This document shows, in pieces, positions 1 to 9,366 of a stretch of 64,000 nt of DNA. The number at the start of each line of letters is the position of its first letter. Positions within the stretch are counted from its first letter, which is position 1. The notes under the pieces were generated by a model. That model did not search any database, was not told the DNA's origin, and saw nothing but the letters and a program-made list of their open reading frames with translations. The position numbers and the translations under genes are program-made. This stretch comes from Sporosarcina sp. FSL W7-1349 (GTDB lineage Bacteria > Bacillota > Bacilli > Bacillales_A > Planococcaceae): assembly GCF_038003045.1 (NCBI RefSeq), contig NZ_JBBOOK010000001.1, positions 1,798,001-1,862,000 of the forward strand. The letters are read 5' to 3'.

Positions 1-299
1 TCCAGTTCTTCATCTCGGGATGAATAAACGACATCCAGCACACCGTCCGTACTCCGGACCTTTTCTTCCAACTCCTTAACAGATTCAGTGTCAGCCGCAG
101 GATCGGCAATGACTTTGATTTCCACATCGCTTTCGATATTGTCCGCGAGCTGGTTCAAGTTCATCATGATGACAATGAACACCCCGACTAACAGCAGGGT
201 GACAGTGACGGAGCTGACAGAAGCGAAGGTCATCCAGCTATTCCGGCCCAAGCTCTTCATACTTTCTCGAAAATGTCTTCCGATTGTTCTAGCTTTCAT
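1..299 (-). CDS. ftsX: Cell division ABC-type membrane protein FtsX, N-terminal part (runs off the window)
   Basis: Only the first ~99 codons are in the window; the gene continues past base 1. The start is ATG at 299, overlapping the ftsE stop, the usual translationally coupled ftsE-ftsX arrangement. The product begins MKARTIGRHFRES, a short basic cytoplasmic tail, followed by one hydrophobic segment at about residues 22-45 and the start of the large extracellular loop. FtsX with FtsE forms a membrane complex that activates cell-wall hydrolases at the division or elongation site. Identification rests on family resemblance of the N-terminus and the ftsE neighbour. Confidence 0.93.
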   Translation of the reverse strand, partial: MKARTIGRHFRESMKSLGRNSWMTFASVSSVTVTLLLVGVFIVIMMNLNQLADNIESDVEIKVIADPAADTESVKELEEKVRSTDGVLDVVYSSRDEEL

Positions 300-975
300 A
301 GCCGTAGTCACCTCCGTACTCGTCCCGAGTGATCAGTCCGCCTTCTACGGCAATGACCCGGTGACGCAACGTATTGACGATTTCCCTGTTATGGGTGGCC
401 ATGACAATTGTCGTTCCACGCGCATTAATCTCTTCAAAAATCTTCATAATCTCCCATGATGTTTCAGGATCCAAGTTTCCGGTCGGTTCATCGGCAATTA
501 CCACTTTCGGGACATTGACGATAGATCGGGCAATTGAAACCCGTTGCTGCTCCCCGCCCGACAACTCGTTCGGGAACATGCGCGCTTTCTGTGTCAGGCC
601 GACCAAGCCGAGCACGTCATTCACTTTCGTCCGGATGTTGTCCACTGGTTCTTCAATCACTTCAAGGGCAAACGCCACATTCTCGTAAACATTCAATTTC
701 GGTAATAGTTTAAAATCTTGGAACACGACACCGATCTGCCTGCGCAGAAACGGAACGCGCTTATTCCGCAAGGTGGCAAGATTGATGCCGTTGATCAGAA
801 TTTCACCACTTGTCGGAACCTCTTCGCGGTACATCATTTTGATGAACGTCGACTTCCCAGCACCGCTCGGACCGACGACATAGACAAACTCGCCCCGCTC
901 AATTTCGACATTGATGCCATTTGCTGCGACGACACCATTCGGGTATTTCTTGTAAACATCTTTCATAACAATCAT
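289..975 (-). CDS. ftsE: Cell division ATP-binding protein FtsE
   Basis: ABC ATPase that partners FtsX. Visible motifs are Walker A GPSGAGKST near residue 35, the signature LSGGEQQRVSIARS, Walker B VVIADEP and the switch histidine in MATHNREIV. Length (~228 aa) is normal. I chose ATG at 975 because AGGTGG lies 7-8 bases upstream and the protein then begins MIVMKDVYKKYPNG as in relatives; the GTG at 987 falls inside that ribosome-binding site. Gene order cccB-ftsE-ftsX matches B. subtilis, but here a repeat array and a group II intron separate cccB from ftsE. Confidence 0.96.
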   Translation of the reverse strand: MIVMKDVYKKYPNGVVAANGINVEIERGEFVYVVGPSGAGKSTFIKMMYREEVPTSGEILINGINLATLRNKRVPFLRRQIGVVFQDFKLLPKLNVYENVAFALEVIEEPVDNIRTKVNDVLGLVGLTQKARMFPNELSGGEQQRVSIARSIVNVPKVVIADEPTGNLDPETSWEIMKIFEEINARGTTIVMATHNREIVNTLRHRVIAVEGGLITRDEYGGDYGYES

Positions 976-1022
976 GTTTGAAACCACCTGATTCGTAATC
1001 CTTTTTTTGACTCAACATGCCC

Positions 1023-1031
1023 ATTATAGCA
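1023..1031 (-). promoter_or_regulatory. Probable extended -10 promoter of ftsEX
   Basis: Read on the minus strand, TGCTATAAT (TGn-TATAAT) sits about 47 bases upstream of the ftsE start. The -35 region is poor, which fits an extended -10 promoter. The rest of 976-1290 is AT-rich and I see no gene in it; the open frame across it overlaps ftsE out of frame and has no family resemblance. Confidence 0.55.
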
Positions 1032-1290
1032 CGATTCGCCAACAGGTAAGTATTACAGATATATTTCATTTGAAACCGACAGCATTCGTTGTCACGAAAA
1101 CAACACAGTACCAACTTACCAACCCCGGACCATGACAGAAATCCTATGCTATTTTTCAGTTCGATGTCGATTTTTGATAATATCTTGAATAGAAAATATT
1201 GAATGAAAAAATTATAGGTGATTTTGTGGAATAAAGTGTCGTATGGCTTATGGGGAAATTTCAATTGATGGAAGGTAGTGGAGGCGTGGG

Positions 1291-1747
1291 ATCAGCACTT
1301 GTCACGAATTATCGTCGTTGGACGCGAGGTATCGGCCTTTGCCACGAATTATCAGCGGTGAACGCAAAGTATCAGCGCCTTGTATAAGTTATCAGCACTT
1401 CGCGTAAAGCATCAGCACTTGACACATGTTATCAGCGCTTCGTACGAAATAAGCACTCGACACATGTTATCAGCGCTTCGCATGAAGTATCGGCACTTGG
1501 CACAGGGTATCAGCACTTGGCACGAAGTAACAGCACTCCGCACGGATTATCGGCACTTGACGTAAGGTATCAGCCCTGGTTTTGATCACGGAACCCCAAG
1601 TTATGAGCGCGGAGCCATGGAGTATGAGCGCAGTTCCGAAATTATAAGCGCAGAACGTAGATGTATGAGCACGACACCATGAGATATAAGCGCGGAATGT
1701 AGATATATGAGCGCTAAACACAGATAAATAAGCGCCAAACACAAGTT
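1291..1747. repeat. Degenerate tandem array of 20/21-bp units
   Basis: About 22 imperfect head-to-tail units lie between the ftsEX promoter and the group II intron. On the plus strand the first ~14 units follow ATCAGCACTTGNCACGAATT (20 bp) with variation mostly in the right half. The last ~7 follow ATGAGCGC/ATAAGCGC with 20-21 bp spacing, after a slightly longer disrupted unit at ~1571-1600. The invariant core of nearly every unit is AT(C/A/G)AGC. Short open frames run through the array on both strands simply because the period is near a multiple of three; they are low-complexity and not credible genes. There are no unique spacers, so this is not a CRISPR array. Confidence 0.9.
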
Positions 1748-1754
1748 ATGAGCA

Positions 1755-3639
1755 ATCGAGTAGGAGGGAGTGATTAGCTCCCGACCTCTCACACCACCGT
1801 ACGTACGGTTCCGTATACGGCGGTTCAATAACTTAAGTATCGACGCTCATACAAGTGATTCAGGTCTTTCAGACCCCACTTGGTGAGCGTTTCTGCTTTG
1901 ATTGCTTTATGTAGAGTTTCGCTTTTGGAGACTCTCCAATATCCCTTTCGGGAATTTGATACTTTCCAAGCTTCTTCATGTAAAATTCCCAGCCTTCGTA
2001 ACTGACGGTATTTTGTCCATATCTTCTTCCAACGTTTCCATATCAGTTGACGTAACCGATGGTTCAGCCATTGTGCCATGGATTTGATAAAACTTTTCAT
2101 AAAGCCAATTCCATAGTAGTTTATCCAACCTATTGTCACTTGGTTGATTTCTTTGGCAATCTCGTCAAAGCGGCCCGGGCGATTCCGTTTGGTGATTTTC
2201 TTTAATTTTGATTTGAATCGACTTTTTGCGGAGTGATGTGGTCTACAACCCACACCTTTAGATGTGGAATGGAGGCAGAAACCGAGGAACTTGAGTTTGA
2301 CCGGAGAACCCACCTTGCTCTTTTCTTGGTTCACTGTCAGCTTCAAATCATGTTCAAGGAACTTTGTAATGCTTTCCAAAACACGTTCCCCTGCTCGCCT
2401 GCTTTTCACGTATATGCAGAAATCATCCGCAAATCGTACGAATTTATGCCCCCGTCTTTCAAGTTCCCTATCTAATTGATTCAAATAGACATTGCTAAGA
2501 ATCGGGGAGAGTACGCCACCTTGCGGAGCACCTTCTTCTGTTGGACTGATAAGTCCATCTTCAAGGATGCCACTCTTTAGAAACTTCCATATCAACTTTA
2601 GGACAATCTTGTCGTTTATGAACTCTTTTAGATATTCCATCAGCTTCTGATGATTAATGGTGTCGAAGTAGCTTTTTAAATCACAATCGACTACCACTCT
2701 ATAACCTTGTTCATAATATGTGATGGATTGCTTAATGGCTTGATGCTGATTCCGTTTTGGACGAAAACCATAGCTCCTCTCCGAAAAATGAGGGTCAATG
2801 ATTTTACCAATCACCTGATAGATGGCTTGTTGAACCATTCGATCCCGTACACACGGTATGCCGAGTTTTCGCATTGACCCATCTAACTTTGGAATTTCAA
2901 CACGTTTTACTGGCAGTGGTTCGTACGAACCGTCTTTCAGCTTTCTAATAAGTTGGGTTCGGTATTTGGCTACATGACCTAAAAGTTCATCTACTGTCAT
3001 TTCATCGACACCCGGCGCCCCTTTATTTGCCTTCACTTTCTTACAAGCGTTAAAGAGGTTGTTGATGTCGACTACTTTATCAATCAAATCGATACCATCC
3101 TGTCGCTCCATTTCTGTAAAGACAGGACTGCACGCTCCCGCATATTCTTCGGTTTCCAACCTATCCCTTTGCGGCCAGCCATCTGCCGATGTTTTCTGTG
3201 GTCTTTGCACTGTCTTTACCTCCATTTCATTTCAGGATTATTATTGTTCAGCCCTTCGTCCTTATGGACTACTATGGCTTCTGCTGACTTCTTACAGTTC
3301 AACCTGCCATCACTGACCGGTTTGTTCCTGTGGGATATTCCATCCCTCTTGTCGGGAACCCCTGTAAGACCTCCCCGGGTAAGAGCTATAACCTTCCTCC
3401 CATGTAACCGCTGCATTTACTGTATGGAACTCGGGCAGTATTGGACTTTGTTTTGTACGGCAAACTCGTCCGTTCCAATTCAGCCTCATATGCAGTTTCT
3501 GTCCGTCGGTTCGGGATTTTGCCGCCGGCTTCCTTCAGATTCCACCTCACGGTGGACACCCTTGCCTTAAGCTAACAGTTCCTACTGCCAAGCCTGTAGT
3601 GGACTTTCACCACCAAGTTATAGCCCATGCCGGGCACAC
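1755..3639 (-). mobile_element. Group II intron, bacterial class C type
   Basis: A complete-looking ~1.88 kb intron on the minus strand. The 5' end is GTGTGCCCGG at 3639, immediately after the T-run of the cccB terminator. A ~430-base structured 5' region (domains I-III) precedes the reverse-transcriptase gene. Downstream of its stop, domain V is recognisable around 1792-1828 (GAACCGCCGTATACGG pairing through CCGTACGTACGG). Domain VI follows as a GGGAG/CTCCC stem with a bulged A, and the 3' end is CTACTCGAT near 1755. Insertion just 3' of a rho-independent terminator is the known target preference of class C introns. Boundaries are good to a few bases. Confidence 0.88.
1825..3210 (-). CDS. 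ltrA: Group II intron reverse transcriptase/maturase
   Basis: Multifunctional intron-encoded protein for splicing and retrotransposition. Reverse-transcriptase blocks are visible in order: YGFRPKRNQHQAI (RT2), DLKSYFDTINH with the first metal Asp (RT3), GAPQGGVLSPILSNVYL (RT4), the catalytic FADD box (RT5; FADD in place of the commoner YADD), NQEKSKV (RT6) and LKFLGF (RT7). The maturase X region has WINYYGIG. No C-terminal HNH endonuclease is present, as expected for class C. I prefer GTG at 3210 because GGAGGT lies 6 bases upstream; ATG at 3225 is in frame and possible. No frameshift is seen, so the element may be active. Confidence 0.95.
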   Translation of the reverse strand: MQRPQKTSADGWPQRDRLETEEYAGACSPVFTEMERQDGIDLIDKVVDINNLFNACKKVKANKGAPGVDEMTVDELLGHVAKYRTQLIRKLKDGSYEPLPVKRVEIPKLDGSMRKLGIPCVRDRMVQQAIYQVIGKIIDPHFSERSYGFRPKRNQHQAIKQSITYYEQGYRVVVDCDLKSYFDTINHQKLMEYLKEFINDKIVLKLIWKFLKSGILEDGLISPTEEGAPQGGVLSPILSNVYLNQLDRELERRGHKFVRFADDFCIYVKSRRAGERVLESITKFLEHDLKLTVNQEKSKVGSPVKLKFLGFCLHSTSKGVGCRPHHSAKSRFKSKLKKITKRNRPGRFDEIAKEINQVTIGWINYYGIGFMKSFIKSMAQWLNHRLRQLIWKRWKKIWTKYRQLRRLGILHEEAWKVSNSRKGYWRVSKSETLHKAIKAETLTKWGLKDLNHLYERRYLSY

Positions 3640-3641
3640 CG

Positions 3642-3674
3642 AAAAAACCGCAATCAGCCGAAGCCGATTGCGGG
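3642..3674 (-). terminator. Rho-independent terminator of cccB and intron target
   Basis: Minus strand: CCCGCAATCGGCTTCGGC pairs with the following TGATTGCGG, then six T. It ends two bases before the group II intron 5' end, so the intron sits directly behind the terminator. Confidence 0.9.
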
Positions 3675-3690
3675 TAGGGGATCACATGTA

Positions 3691-4044
3691 TTATTTCTTC
3701 TCAGAAAGCCATTTCGCTACAGCATCCGCTTCTTCACCTTGAAGAAGACCAGGAGGCATGTTGCCTTTACCTTCCAGAATGATTGTGTGGATTTCTTCTT
3801 CGGATAGACGGGAACCTACATCACTCAACTTCGGTCCGCTCGCACCTTCCAAGTTACCGCCATGGCAGCCGATACAGCTTTTGCTGTAAAGAGCCTCAGC
3901 GTCGGCCGAAGCGGTTTCGCCGCCACCGGACGTACCTGTGTTTGCATCATTGTTCGTGTCACCTGCGTTGTCATCGTTGCCGCCGCCACATGCCCCAAGG
4001 ACAAGTCCAGCGCCGAGCATCATTGCTAACAGCTTTTTCTTCAT
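3691..4044 (-). CDS. cccB: Cytochrome c-551 (CccB-type) lipoprotein
   Basis: Small membrane-anchored electron carrier. The N-terminus is a lipoprotein signal with lipobox LVLGAC (Cys about residue 19). A Gly/Asn/Asp/Thr-rich linker follows, then a cytochrome c domain with heme motif CIGCH and a distal Met in NMPPGLL as probable axial ligand. ATG at 4044 has AGGAGGT at the right distance; a longer frame to 4311 crosses the prfB terminator and is rejected. Position after prfB and before ftsE matches B. subtilis cccB. Confidence 0.93.
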   Translation of the reverse strand: MKKKLLAMMLGAGLVLGACGGGNDDNAGDTNNDANTGTSGGGETASADAEALYSKSCIGCHGGNLEGASGPKLSDVGSRLSEEEIHTIILEGKGNMPPGLLQGEEADAVAKWLSEKK

Positions 4045-4228
4045 GTTGTGACCTCCTATTGTGAAATAATGTGCTACAACCTTAAGTATACCAAAACCCA
4101 CCATCGATTCCCGTCGGCCGACCGTCCGAATTTTATCAAATCCATGACAAACGAGAATGACTTTCGGTTTCGGCAAAGTCCTTTCCACTTCACTATTCCC
4201 CACTTTCCGCAAGTTAACCGCGGAAAAT

Positions 4229-4257
4229 GAAAAAAGCGCACCGAAGTGCACTTTTTC
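4229..4257 (-). terminator. Terminator of prfB
   Basis: Minus strand AAAAAGTGCAC-TTCG-GTGCGCTTTTTT hairpin starting at the prfB stop codon: an 11-bp stem with one mismatch, a tetraloop and a T-run. Confidence 0.9.
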
Positions 4258-4258
4258 A

Positions 4259-5363
4259 TCAAGAAATTCTGGAACGCAAATATGCATTAATAAATAAATC
4301 GATTTCTCCATCCATGACCGCGCCGACGTTTCCGGTTTCGGCGTTGGTCCGATGGTCTTTTACCATGGAATAAGGATGGAATACGTAGGAACGGATCTGG
4401 CTGCCCCAGCCGATTTCTTTTTGGTCGCCCCGGATTTCAAGCAACCGCGCTTCCTCTTCTTCCAATTTGATCTGATAAATTTTCGCTTTCAATAAATTCA
4501 ACGCGCGTTCCCGGTTTTTGATTTGCGAACGTTCGGTTTGACACGTCACAATCGCCCCTGTCGGAATATGCGTCATCCGCACCGCGGAATCTGTCGTGTT
4601 GACGTGCTGTCCGCCTGCGCCGCTGGAACGGTATGTGTCGATCTTGACATCTTCCATTTTGATTTCCACATCGATGTCACCATCGAATTCCGGCATGACT
4701 TCAATCGATGAAAACGACGTATGGCGTCGGCCCGACGAGTCGAACGGGGAAATCCGCACGAGCCGGTGAACGCCTTTTTCCGCTTTCAAATAGCCGTACG
4801 CATTATGCCCTTTGATGGACAATGTGACGGATTTGACTCCTGCTTCGTCGCCCGCTTGGTAATCAAGTGTCTCGACCTTGAAGCCTTGGTCTTCCGCCCA
4901 GCGTGTGTACATCCGCAGCAGCATGGACGCCCAGTCCTGCGACTCCGTACCGCCCGCACCGGAATGGATTTCAAGCACCGCGTTGTTTTTATCGTATTCA
5001 TCGCTCAAAAGCATTTGCAGCTCGAACGCTTCGACCTTCGTTTTGAACTCCTTTAATTCCGTCCCGAGTTCTTCTTGGAGATCGGCGTCGAATTCCTCTT
5101 TCAGCAATTCGAGCGTCATTTCCAAGTTTTCCTGTTCGTCATTCAATTCATTAAAATCGCCGACGATATCTTTCAAGCCATTCGACTCGGAGATGACTTT
5201 CTGCGCCGCGTCCTGGTCATCCCAGAATCCCGGCTCCAGCATTACCTCGTCGAGCTCCTGGATACGTGCCTCTTTGTTTTCTAAGTCAAAGAGACCCCCT
5301 GAAGTCCGCTAATTTCTTAGCTGTTTTGTCTAACTCGTTTCGTACATCGGATAATTCAATCAT
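4259..5363 (-). CDS. prfB: Peptide chain release factor 2, programmed +1 frameshift
   Basis: RF2 releases peptides at UGA and UAA codons. The reading frame starts at ATG 5363 (ribosome-binding site AGGAGGAA) and meets an in-frame TGA at 5288-5286 after ~25 codons. The recoding site is classic: AGGGGG at 5300-5295, then slippery CTT at 5291-5289 and TGAC. Skipping T5288 joins the short first frame to the 4259-5287 frame. The main frame has GGQ in [10 protein letters not shown] and the RF2-type [13 protein letters not shown] region. Low RF2 leads to more frameshifting, giving autoregulation. secA lies just upstream. Confidence 0.96.
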
Positions 5364-5398
5364 TACAGTTTCCTCCTGAAATTGGGTTGCCCGGCCGC

Positions 5399-7906
5399 TT
5401 ACGCTTTGCCGTGGCAGTTTTTATATTTCTTCCCGCTGCCGCATGGGCATGGATCATTTCGTCCGATGTTCACCGCACGCCGTACCGGTTTCTTCTTCAC
5501 TTGCTCGCCGTCCTCTTTCGGGTTGACGGCCTGCCCTTTTGCGACTTCCTCGCGTTCCAGGTTATTGCGGATTTCCGCTTTCATGACATATTTCGCCGCG
5601 TCAGCTTCGATCGCAGATACCATTTCTTCGAACATTGCAAACCCTTCCGATTGATATTCACGGAGCGGATCAGTCTGACCATAGGCGCGTAAATGGATCC
5701 CGCCGCGCAACTGTTCCATCGCGTCGATGTGGTCCATCCATTTTGTATCGATGGCGCGTAGCAGAACGACTTTCTCGAATTCGCGCATGCGCTCTTCCGA
5801 CATTTCTGCTTCCTTCTCATCGTAACGCTCTGTCACGGCATCTATGATCAGTTGCTTCAACTCTTCAGCCGATTTCCCTTCCATATCGGCCTTTGTCAAA
5901 CGGCCTTCCGGTAGAAGATTCGCACCTAGATAGTCTTCCAAACCTTTCAAATTCCAATCTTCCGGCTTCTCTTCGGTCGTATGGATTGCTACCGCATTGT
6001 CGATGACATTCGCCAACATCTGCTCAAGCACACCGCGGATATTGTCGGATTCGAGGATTTCATTCCGCTCCTTATAAATGATTTCCCGTTGTTGACGCAG
6101 GACATCATCGTATTGAAGGAGACGCTTCCGCGCATCGAAGTTATTCCCCTCTACCCGTTTCTGTGCCGATTCAACCGATCTCGACACCATTCGAGACTGG
6201 ATTGGGGTCGTATCGTCCATTCCGAGTTTTGTCATCATGTTTTTCATTTGATCCGAACCGAAACGGCGCATCAATTCGTCTTCCAATGATAGATAGAACT
6301 GCGTGATCCCCGGATCCCCTTGACGCCCGGAACGTCCACGAAGCTGGTTGTCGATCCGGCGCGACTCATGTCGCTCCGTGCCGATGACCGCCAGACCGCC
6401 AAGTTCCTGAACACCGTCGCCGAGCTTGATGTCTGTCCCCCGGCCCGCCATGTTCGTCGCGATCGTCACGGCGCCCGGTTGCCCGGCTTCCAGGATGATT
6501 TCCGCTTCCCGACCGTGGTTTTTCGCGTTCAATACATTATGCTTCACGCCGAATTTCGTCAAGTATTTTGAAATGATTTCGGACGTCTCGATCGCAACCG
6601 TCCCGACAAGAACCGGCTGGCCTTTCTCATGCCGCTCCTTGATATCATGCGCGACCGCCTTGAACTTTCCGTCCATCGTCGCGTAAATCAAATCCGCCCG
6701 GTCATCCCGCGCAATCGGACGGTTCGTCGGAATCGCGATGACATTCATATTGTAAATATTCCGGAATTCTTCCTCTTCCGTCTTCGCCGTCCCGGTCATA
6801 CCGGCCAGCTTTTCATACATCCGGAAGAAGTTCTGGAACGTGATCGTTGCAAGCGTCATCGACTCATTCTGAACTTCCAAGCCTTCTTTCGCCTCAATCG
6901 CCTGGTGCAAACCGTCACTGTAACGGCGGCCTTTCATCAGACGTCCTGTAAATGAATCGACGATGACGACTTCGCCCTCTTCGACGACGTAATCGACATC
7001 GATGTGCATACTCGCATGAGCTTTCAACGATTGACTGATCGCATGGTTCAGCGAAACATGCTGTAAATCGAAAAGGTTATCGATCGAAAACGCCTTCTCC
7101 GCCTTCTCGATGCCCGCCTCTGTCAACACGACGCCTTTTGTCGATTCATCGTAGGAATAATCCTCATCTTTTTTCAAGGAAATGACAAAACGGTTCGCCA
7201 ACCGGTACAATTCCGCAGATTTCGCAGCCTGCCCGGAAATGATCAACGGCGTCCGCGCCTCGTCAATCAAAATCGAGTCGACTTCGTCAATAACAGCATA
7301 GAAAAGCGGTCGTTGCACTTTATGTTCACTGTACAGCACCATATTATCGCGCAAATAGTCGAAGCCGAGCTCGTTATTCGTACTATATGTGATATCTGCC
7401 GCATACGCTTCGCGTTTTTCCTCTTTCGACAGACTGTTCAAGTTCAAACCGACCGACAGCCCAAGAAACTCGTACAACTGTCCCATCTCCGTCGCATCCC
7501 GGCTCGCCAAGTATTCGTTCACCGTTACGACGTGGACCCCTTTGCCTGCTAGCGCATTCAAATAAACCGCAAGCGTCGACGTCAACGTCTTCCCTTCCCC
7601 GGTTTTCATCTCTGCGATATTGCCTTCATGCAAAGCCGCAGCCCCGATGAGCTGGACACGGAACGGATACATTCCAAGCACCCGCCGCGATGCCTCGCGG
7701 ACGACCGCAAATGCTTCGACTTGGAGATTGTCGAGCGTTTCGCCTTTCGCTATCCGTTCTTTGAACTCCTCCGTCTTAGCCGTCAGCTGTTCATCTGACA
7801 AGCGCTCCATCTCCGTGGCGAGCGATTCAACCTGGTCCGCTACCTTATCCAGGCGTTTCAAATCCCGTTTATTCATATCAAACATTTTATTTAACACGCC
7901 AAGCAT
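5399..7906 (-). CDS. secA: Preprotein translocase ATPase SecA
   Basis: Motor of the Sec export pathway. The 835-aa protein has Walker A GEGKTLTS near residue 103, [14 protein letters not shown] (DEAD region), the second helicase motif set ([25 protein letters not shown]) and a C-terminal zinc-binding tail [16 protein letters not shown], which binds SecB-like partners or lipid in relatives. Full length and intact. The hpf-secA-prfB order is the Bacillales core arrangement. Confidence 0.98.
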   Translation of the reverse strand: MLGVLNKMFDMNKRDLKRLDKVADQVESLATEMERLSDEQLTAKTEEFKERIAKGETLDNLQVEAFAVVREASRRVLGMYPFRVQLIGAAALHEGNIAEMKTGEGKTLTSTLAVYLNALAGKGVHVVTVNEYLASRDATEMGQLYEFLGLSVGLNLNSLSKEEKREAYAADITYSTNNELGFDYLRDNMVLYSEHKVQRPLFYAVIDEVDSILIDEARTPLIISGQAAKSAELYRLANRFVISLKKDEDYSYDESTKGVVLTEAGIEKAEKAFSIDNLFDLQHVSLNHAISQSLKAHASMHIDVDYVVEEGEVVIVDSFTGRLMKGRRYSDGLHQAIEAKEGLEVQNESMTLATITFQNFFRMYEKLAGMTGTAKTEEEEFRNIYNMNVIAIPTNRPIARDDRADLIYATMDGKFKAVAHDIKERHEKGQPVLVGTVAIETSEIISKYLTKFGVKHNVLNAKNHGREAEIILEAGQPGAVTIATNMAGRGTDIKLGDGVQELGGLAVIGTERHESRRIDNQLRGRSGRQGDPGITQFYLSLEDELMRRFGSDQMKNMMTKLGMDDTTPIQSRMVSRSVESAQKRVEGNNFDARKRLLQYDDVLRQQREIIYKERNEILESDNIRGVLEQMLANVIDNAVAIHTTEEKPEDWNLKGLEDYLGANLLPEGRLTKADMEGKSAEELKQLIIDAVTERYDEKEAEMSEERMREFEKVVLLRAIDTKWMDHIDAMEQLRGGIHLRAYGQTDPLREYQSEGFAMFEEMVSAIEADAAKYVMKAEIRNNLEREEVAKGQAVNPKEDGEQVKKKPVRRAVNIGRNDPCPCGSGKKYKNCHGKA

Positions 7907-8032
7907 TTATAGGTCACATCCTCATTTAGTTCACCCTTCATTTTAACACTGCGAAAAGCCCCATGCAAATGAGAGCAGTCAAGAGGTAAGCGTGCCAGTC
8001 GTCACACACCGACACCGCCCCAATTCAAAACC

Positions 8033-8065
8033 AATCCCCCGGACAACCACACTGTCCGGGGGATT
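8033..8065 (-). terminator. Terminator downstream of hpf
   Basis: Near-perfect inverted repeat AATCCCCCGGACA / TGTCCGGGGGATT with a 7-base loop, followed on the minus strand by GGTTTTG. The stem is strong and the T-tract weak; it could act in either direction. Confidence 0.7.
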
Positions 8066-8079
8066 GCAAACACTGCTAT

Positions 8080-8646
8080 TTAGTTGGTTTCAATCAAACC
8101 GTACTTGCCGTCTTTGCGTTTGTAGACGATGTTCGTCCCATCGGATTCTGCATCGGTGAAGATGAAGAAGTTGTGGCCGAGCATGTTCATTTGCAAAATC
8201 GCTTCTTCCTGGTCCATCGGTTTCAGATCGAATTGCTTCGTGCGGACGATCGGAAATTCTGCGTCCTCTTCTGCCTGCGCCGGAGCATCGTTCGATTTGT
8301 CATTGCTAACGGATGCAAAGAAAGCGGCGACGCCTTCGCGCTCGCGGAATTTGCGGTTGACTTTCGTTTTATATTTTCGGATTTGACGTTCGAGCTTGTC
8401 GACGATCAAGTCGATCGCCGCGTACATGTCGTCGTGACGTTCCTCTGCTCGGAGTGTCAAATTTTTCATCGGAATGGTAATTTCCACTTTAGTCTGTTTA
8501 TCATTATACACTTTCAAATTAACATGGGCTGTTGCGTTCGCGCCTTCTGTGAAGTATCTTTCAAGCTTTTGGACCTTCTTCTCCACATGCTCGCGAATTG
8601 CTGGAGTCACCTCGATATTTTCACCGCGGATGTTAAAGTCTAGCAT
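8080..8646 (-). CDS. hpf: Ribosome hibernation promoting factor, long form
   Basis: Binds 30S subunits and drives formation of inactive 100S ribosome dimers in stationary phase or stress. The 188-aa length with an N-terminal ~95-residue S30AE/YfiA domain (starts MLDFNIRGENIEVTPAIREHVEKK), a charged linker and a C-terminal dimerisation domain (IVRTKQFDLKPM, EEAILQMNMLGHNFFIF) defines the long form. The ribosome-binding site is AAAGGAGG. A sigma-B-like promoter lies ~45 bases upstream. Confidence 0.97.
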   Translation of the reverse strand: MLDFNIRGENIEVTPAIREHVEKKVQKLERYFTEGANATAHVNLKVYNDKQTKVEITIPMKNLTLRAEERHDDMYAAIDLIVDKLERQIRKYKTKVNRKFREREGVAAFFASVSNDKSNDAPAQAEEDAEFPIVRTKQFDLKPMDQEEAILQMNMLGHNFFIFTDAESDGTNIVYKRKDGKYGLIETN

Positions 8647-8689
8647 ATGAACTCCTCCTTTATTTACCGATAATCTTTACTTCTACATG

Positions 8690-8715
8690 ATACCCGGTAA
8701 ACCCTTTTAAAAAAC
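8690..8715 (-). promoter_or_regulatory. Putative sigma-B promoter of hpf
   Basis: Minus strand GTTTTT at 8715-8710 and GGGTAT at 8695-8690 with a 14-base spacer, close to the general-stress sigma-B consensus (GTTTAA-N12-14-GGGTAT). B. subtilis hpf (yvyD) is known to be sigma-B dependent, which supports the call. Confidence 0.6.
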
Positions 8716-8790
8716 TCGCCCTTTTTCTAAAAAATGTCGAAGTGTGACGGATTGTTGAATAAACTGCCCGTCCTTTGCTAGCGCGATTCG

Positions 8791-9156
8791 TCACCGTTCG
8801 GAATCTGCTTCGGCACGTCGTCGCAACTTCAATTCTCCGACGATCAACTCACCAATTTTCCGGTCTTCTTCGAATTCGAACCCGTACATATGGCCTTGAT
8901 TGAACGGCTTTTTCCAGAGCACCTTCCCAGAGATGTCCAGCGGATAATTATAGACCGTGAACTTCAGCGACAACCGTACATCCTTCTGTCCAACCGGGAT
9001 ATCATACGTCGAATACAATTTCGCCCCGCCCGGACTGAGATCGAGCACCTTACACTCGCCCGGGTTCGACTGCCCTTCCGCCTTGAGAATCCGGAATTCG
9101 GCCTCCAGCGGCTCGCCGAACGTATATCTGAAATACTCGGTACGTTTATAAAGCAT
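8791..9156 (-). CDS. PilZ-domain protein (putative c-di-GMP receptor)
   Basis: 121-aa protein beginning LYKRTEYFRYTF and carrying DLSPGGAKL at about residues 39-47, the second conserved PilZ c-di-GMP-binding motif ((D/N)xSxxG). An RxxxR-type first motif is represented weakly by KRTEYFR near the N-terminus. No membrane segment is present. It sits between hpf and a chemoreceptor in the flagellar neighbourhood, so a role in motility control is plausible but inferred. Start ATG with GGAGTG upstream. Confidence 0.8.
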   Translation of the reverse strand: MLYKRTEYFRYTFGEPLEAEFRILKAEGQSNPGECKVLDLSPGGAKLYSTYDIPVGQKDVRLSLKFTVYNYPLDISGKVLWKKPFNQGHMYGFEFEEDRKIGELIVGELKLRRRAEADSER

Positions 9157-9366
9157 AGATCACACTCCGTTCCCTAGCTTATTGTACATCTGCCCCCAGT
9201 ATAACAGATACTATCCCATTTTTTAAATTTTCAATAGGCTTCGGGTGCGTTTAGTGTCCTCTCTAGCATGGAAATGATTTGGTTATTATACCGCGTTTAA
9301 TTCTTCCATGGACACACTCTGCATCAATCTTTTTAAAGAGCGCGCTCGTTCATCTAACCCCTTGAT

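Noticed and set aside
899..1264. Long minus-strand frame upstream of ftsE
   Set aside because: Overlaps ftsE out of frame, crosses the probable ftsE promoter, has no ribosome-binding site or family resemblance.
1291..1747. CRISPR array
   Set aside because: Units are contiguous with degenerate copies and no constant-repeat/unique-spacer alternation; no cas genes.
1380..1828. Several short frames inside the tandem repeats
   Set aside because: They arise because the repeat period is near a multiple of three; sequence is low complexity and frames exist on both strands.
6629..6955. Antisense frames in secA and other GC-richer genes
   Set aside because: Shadow frames opposite strongly conserved coding sequence; no own signals.
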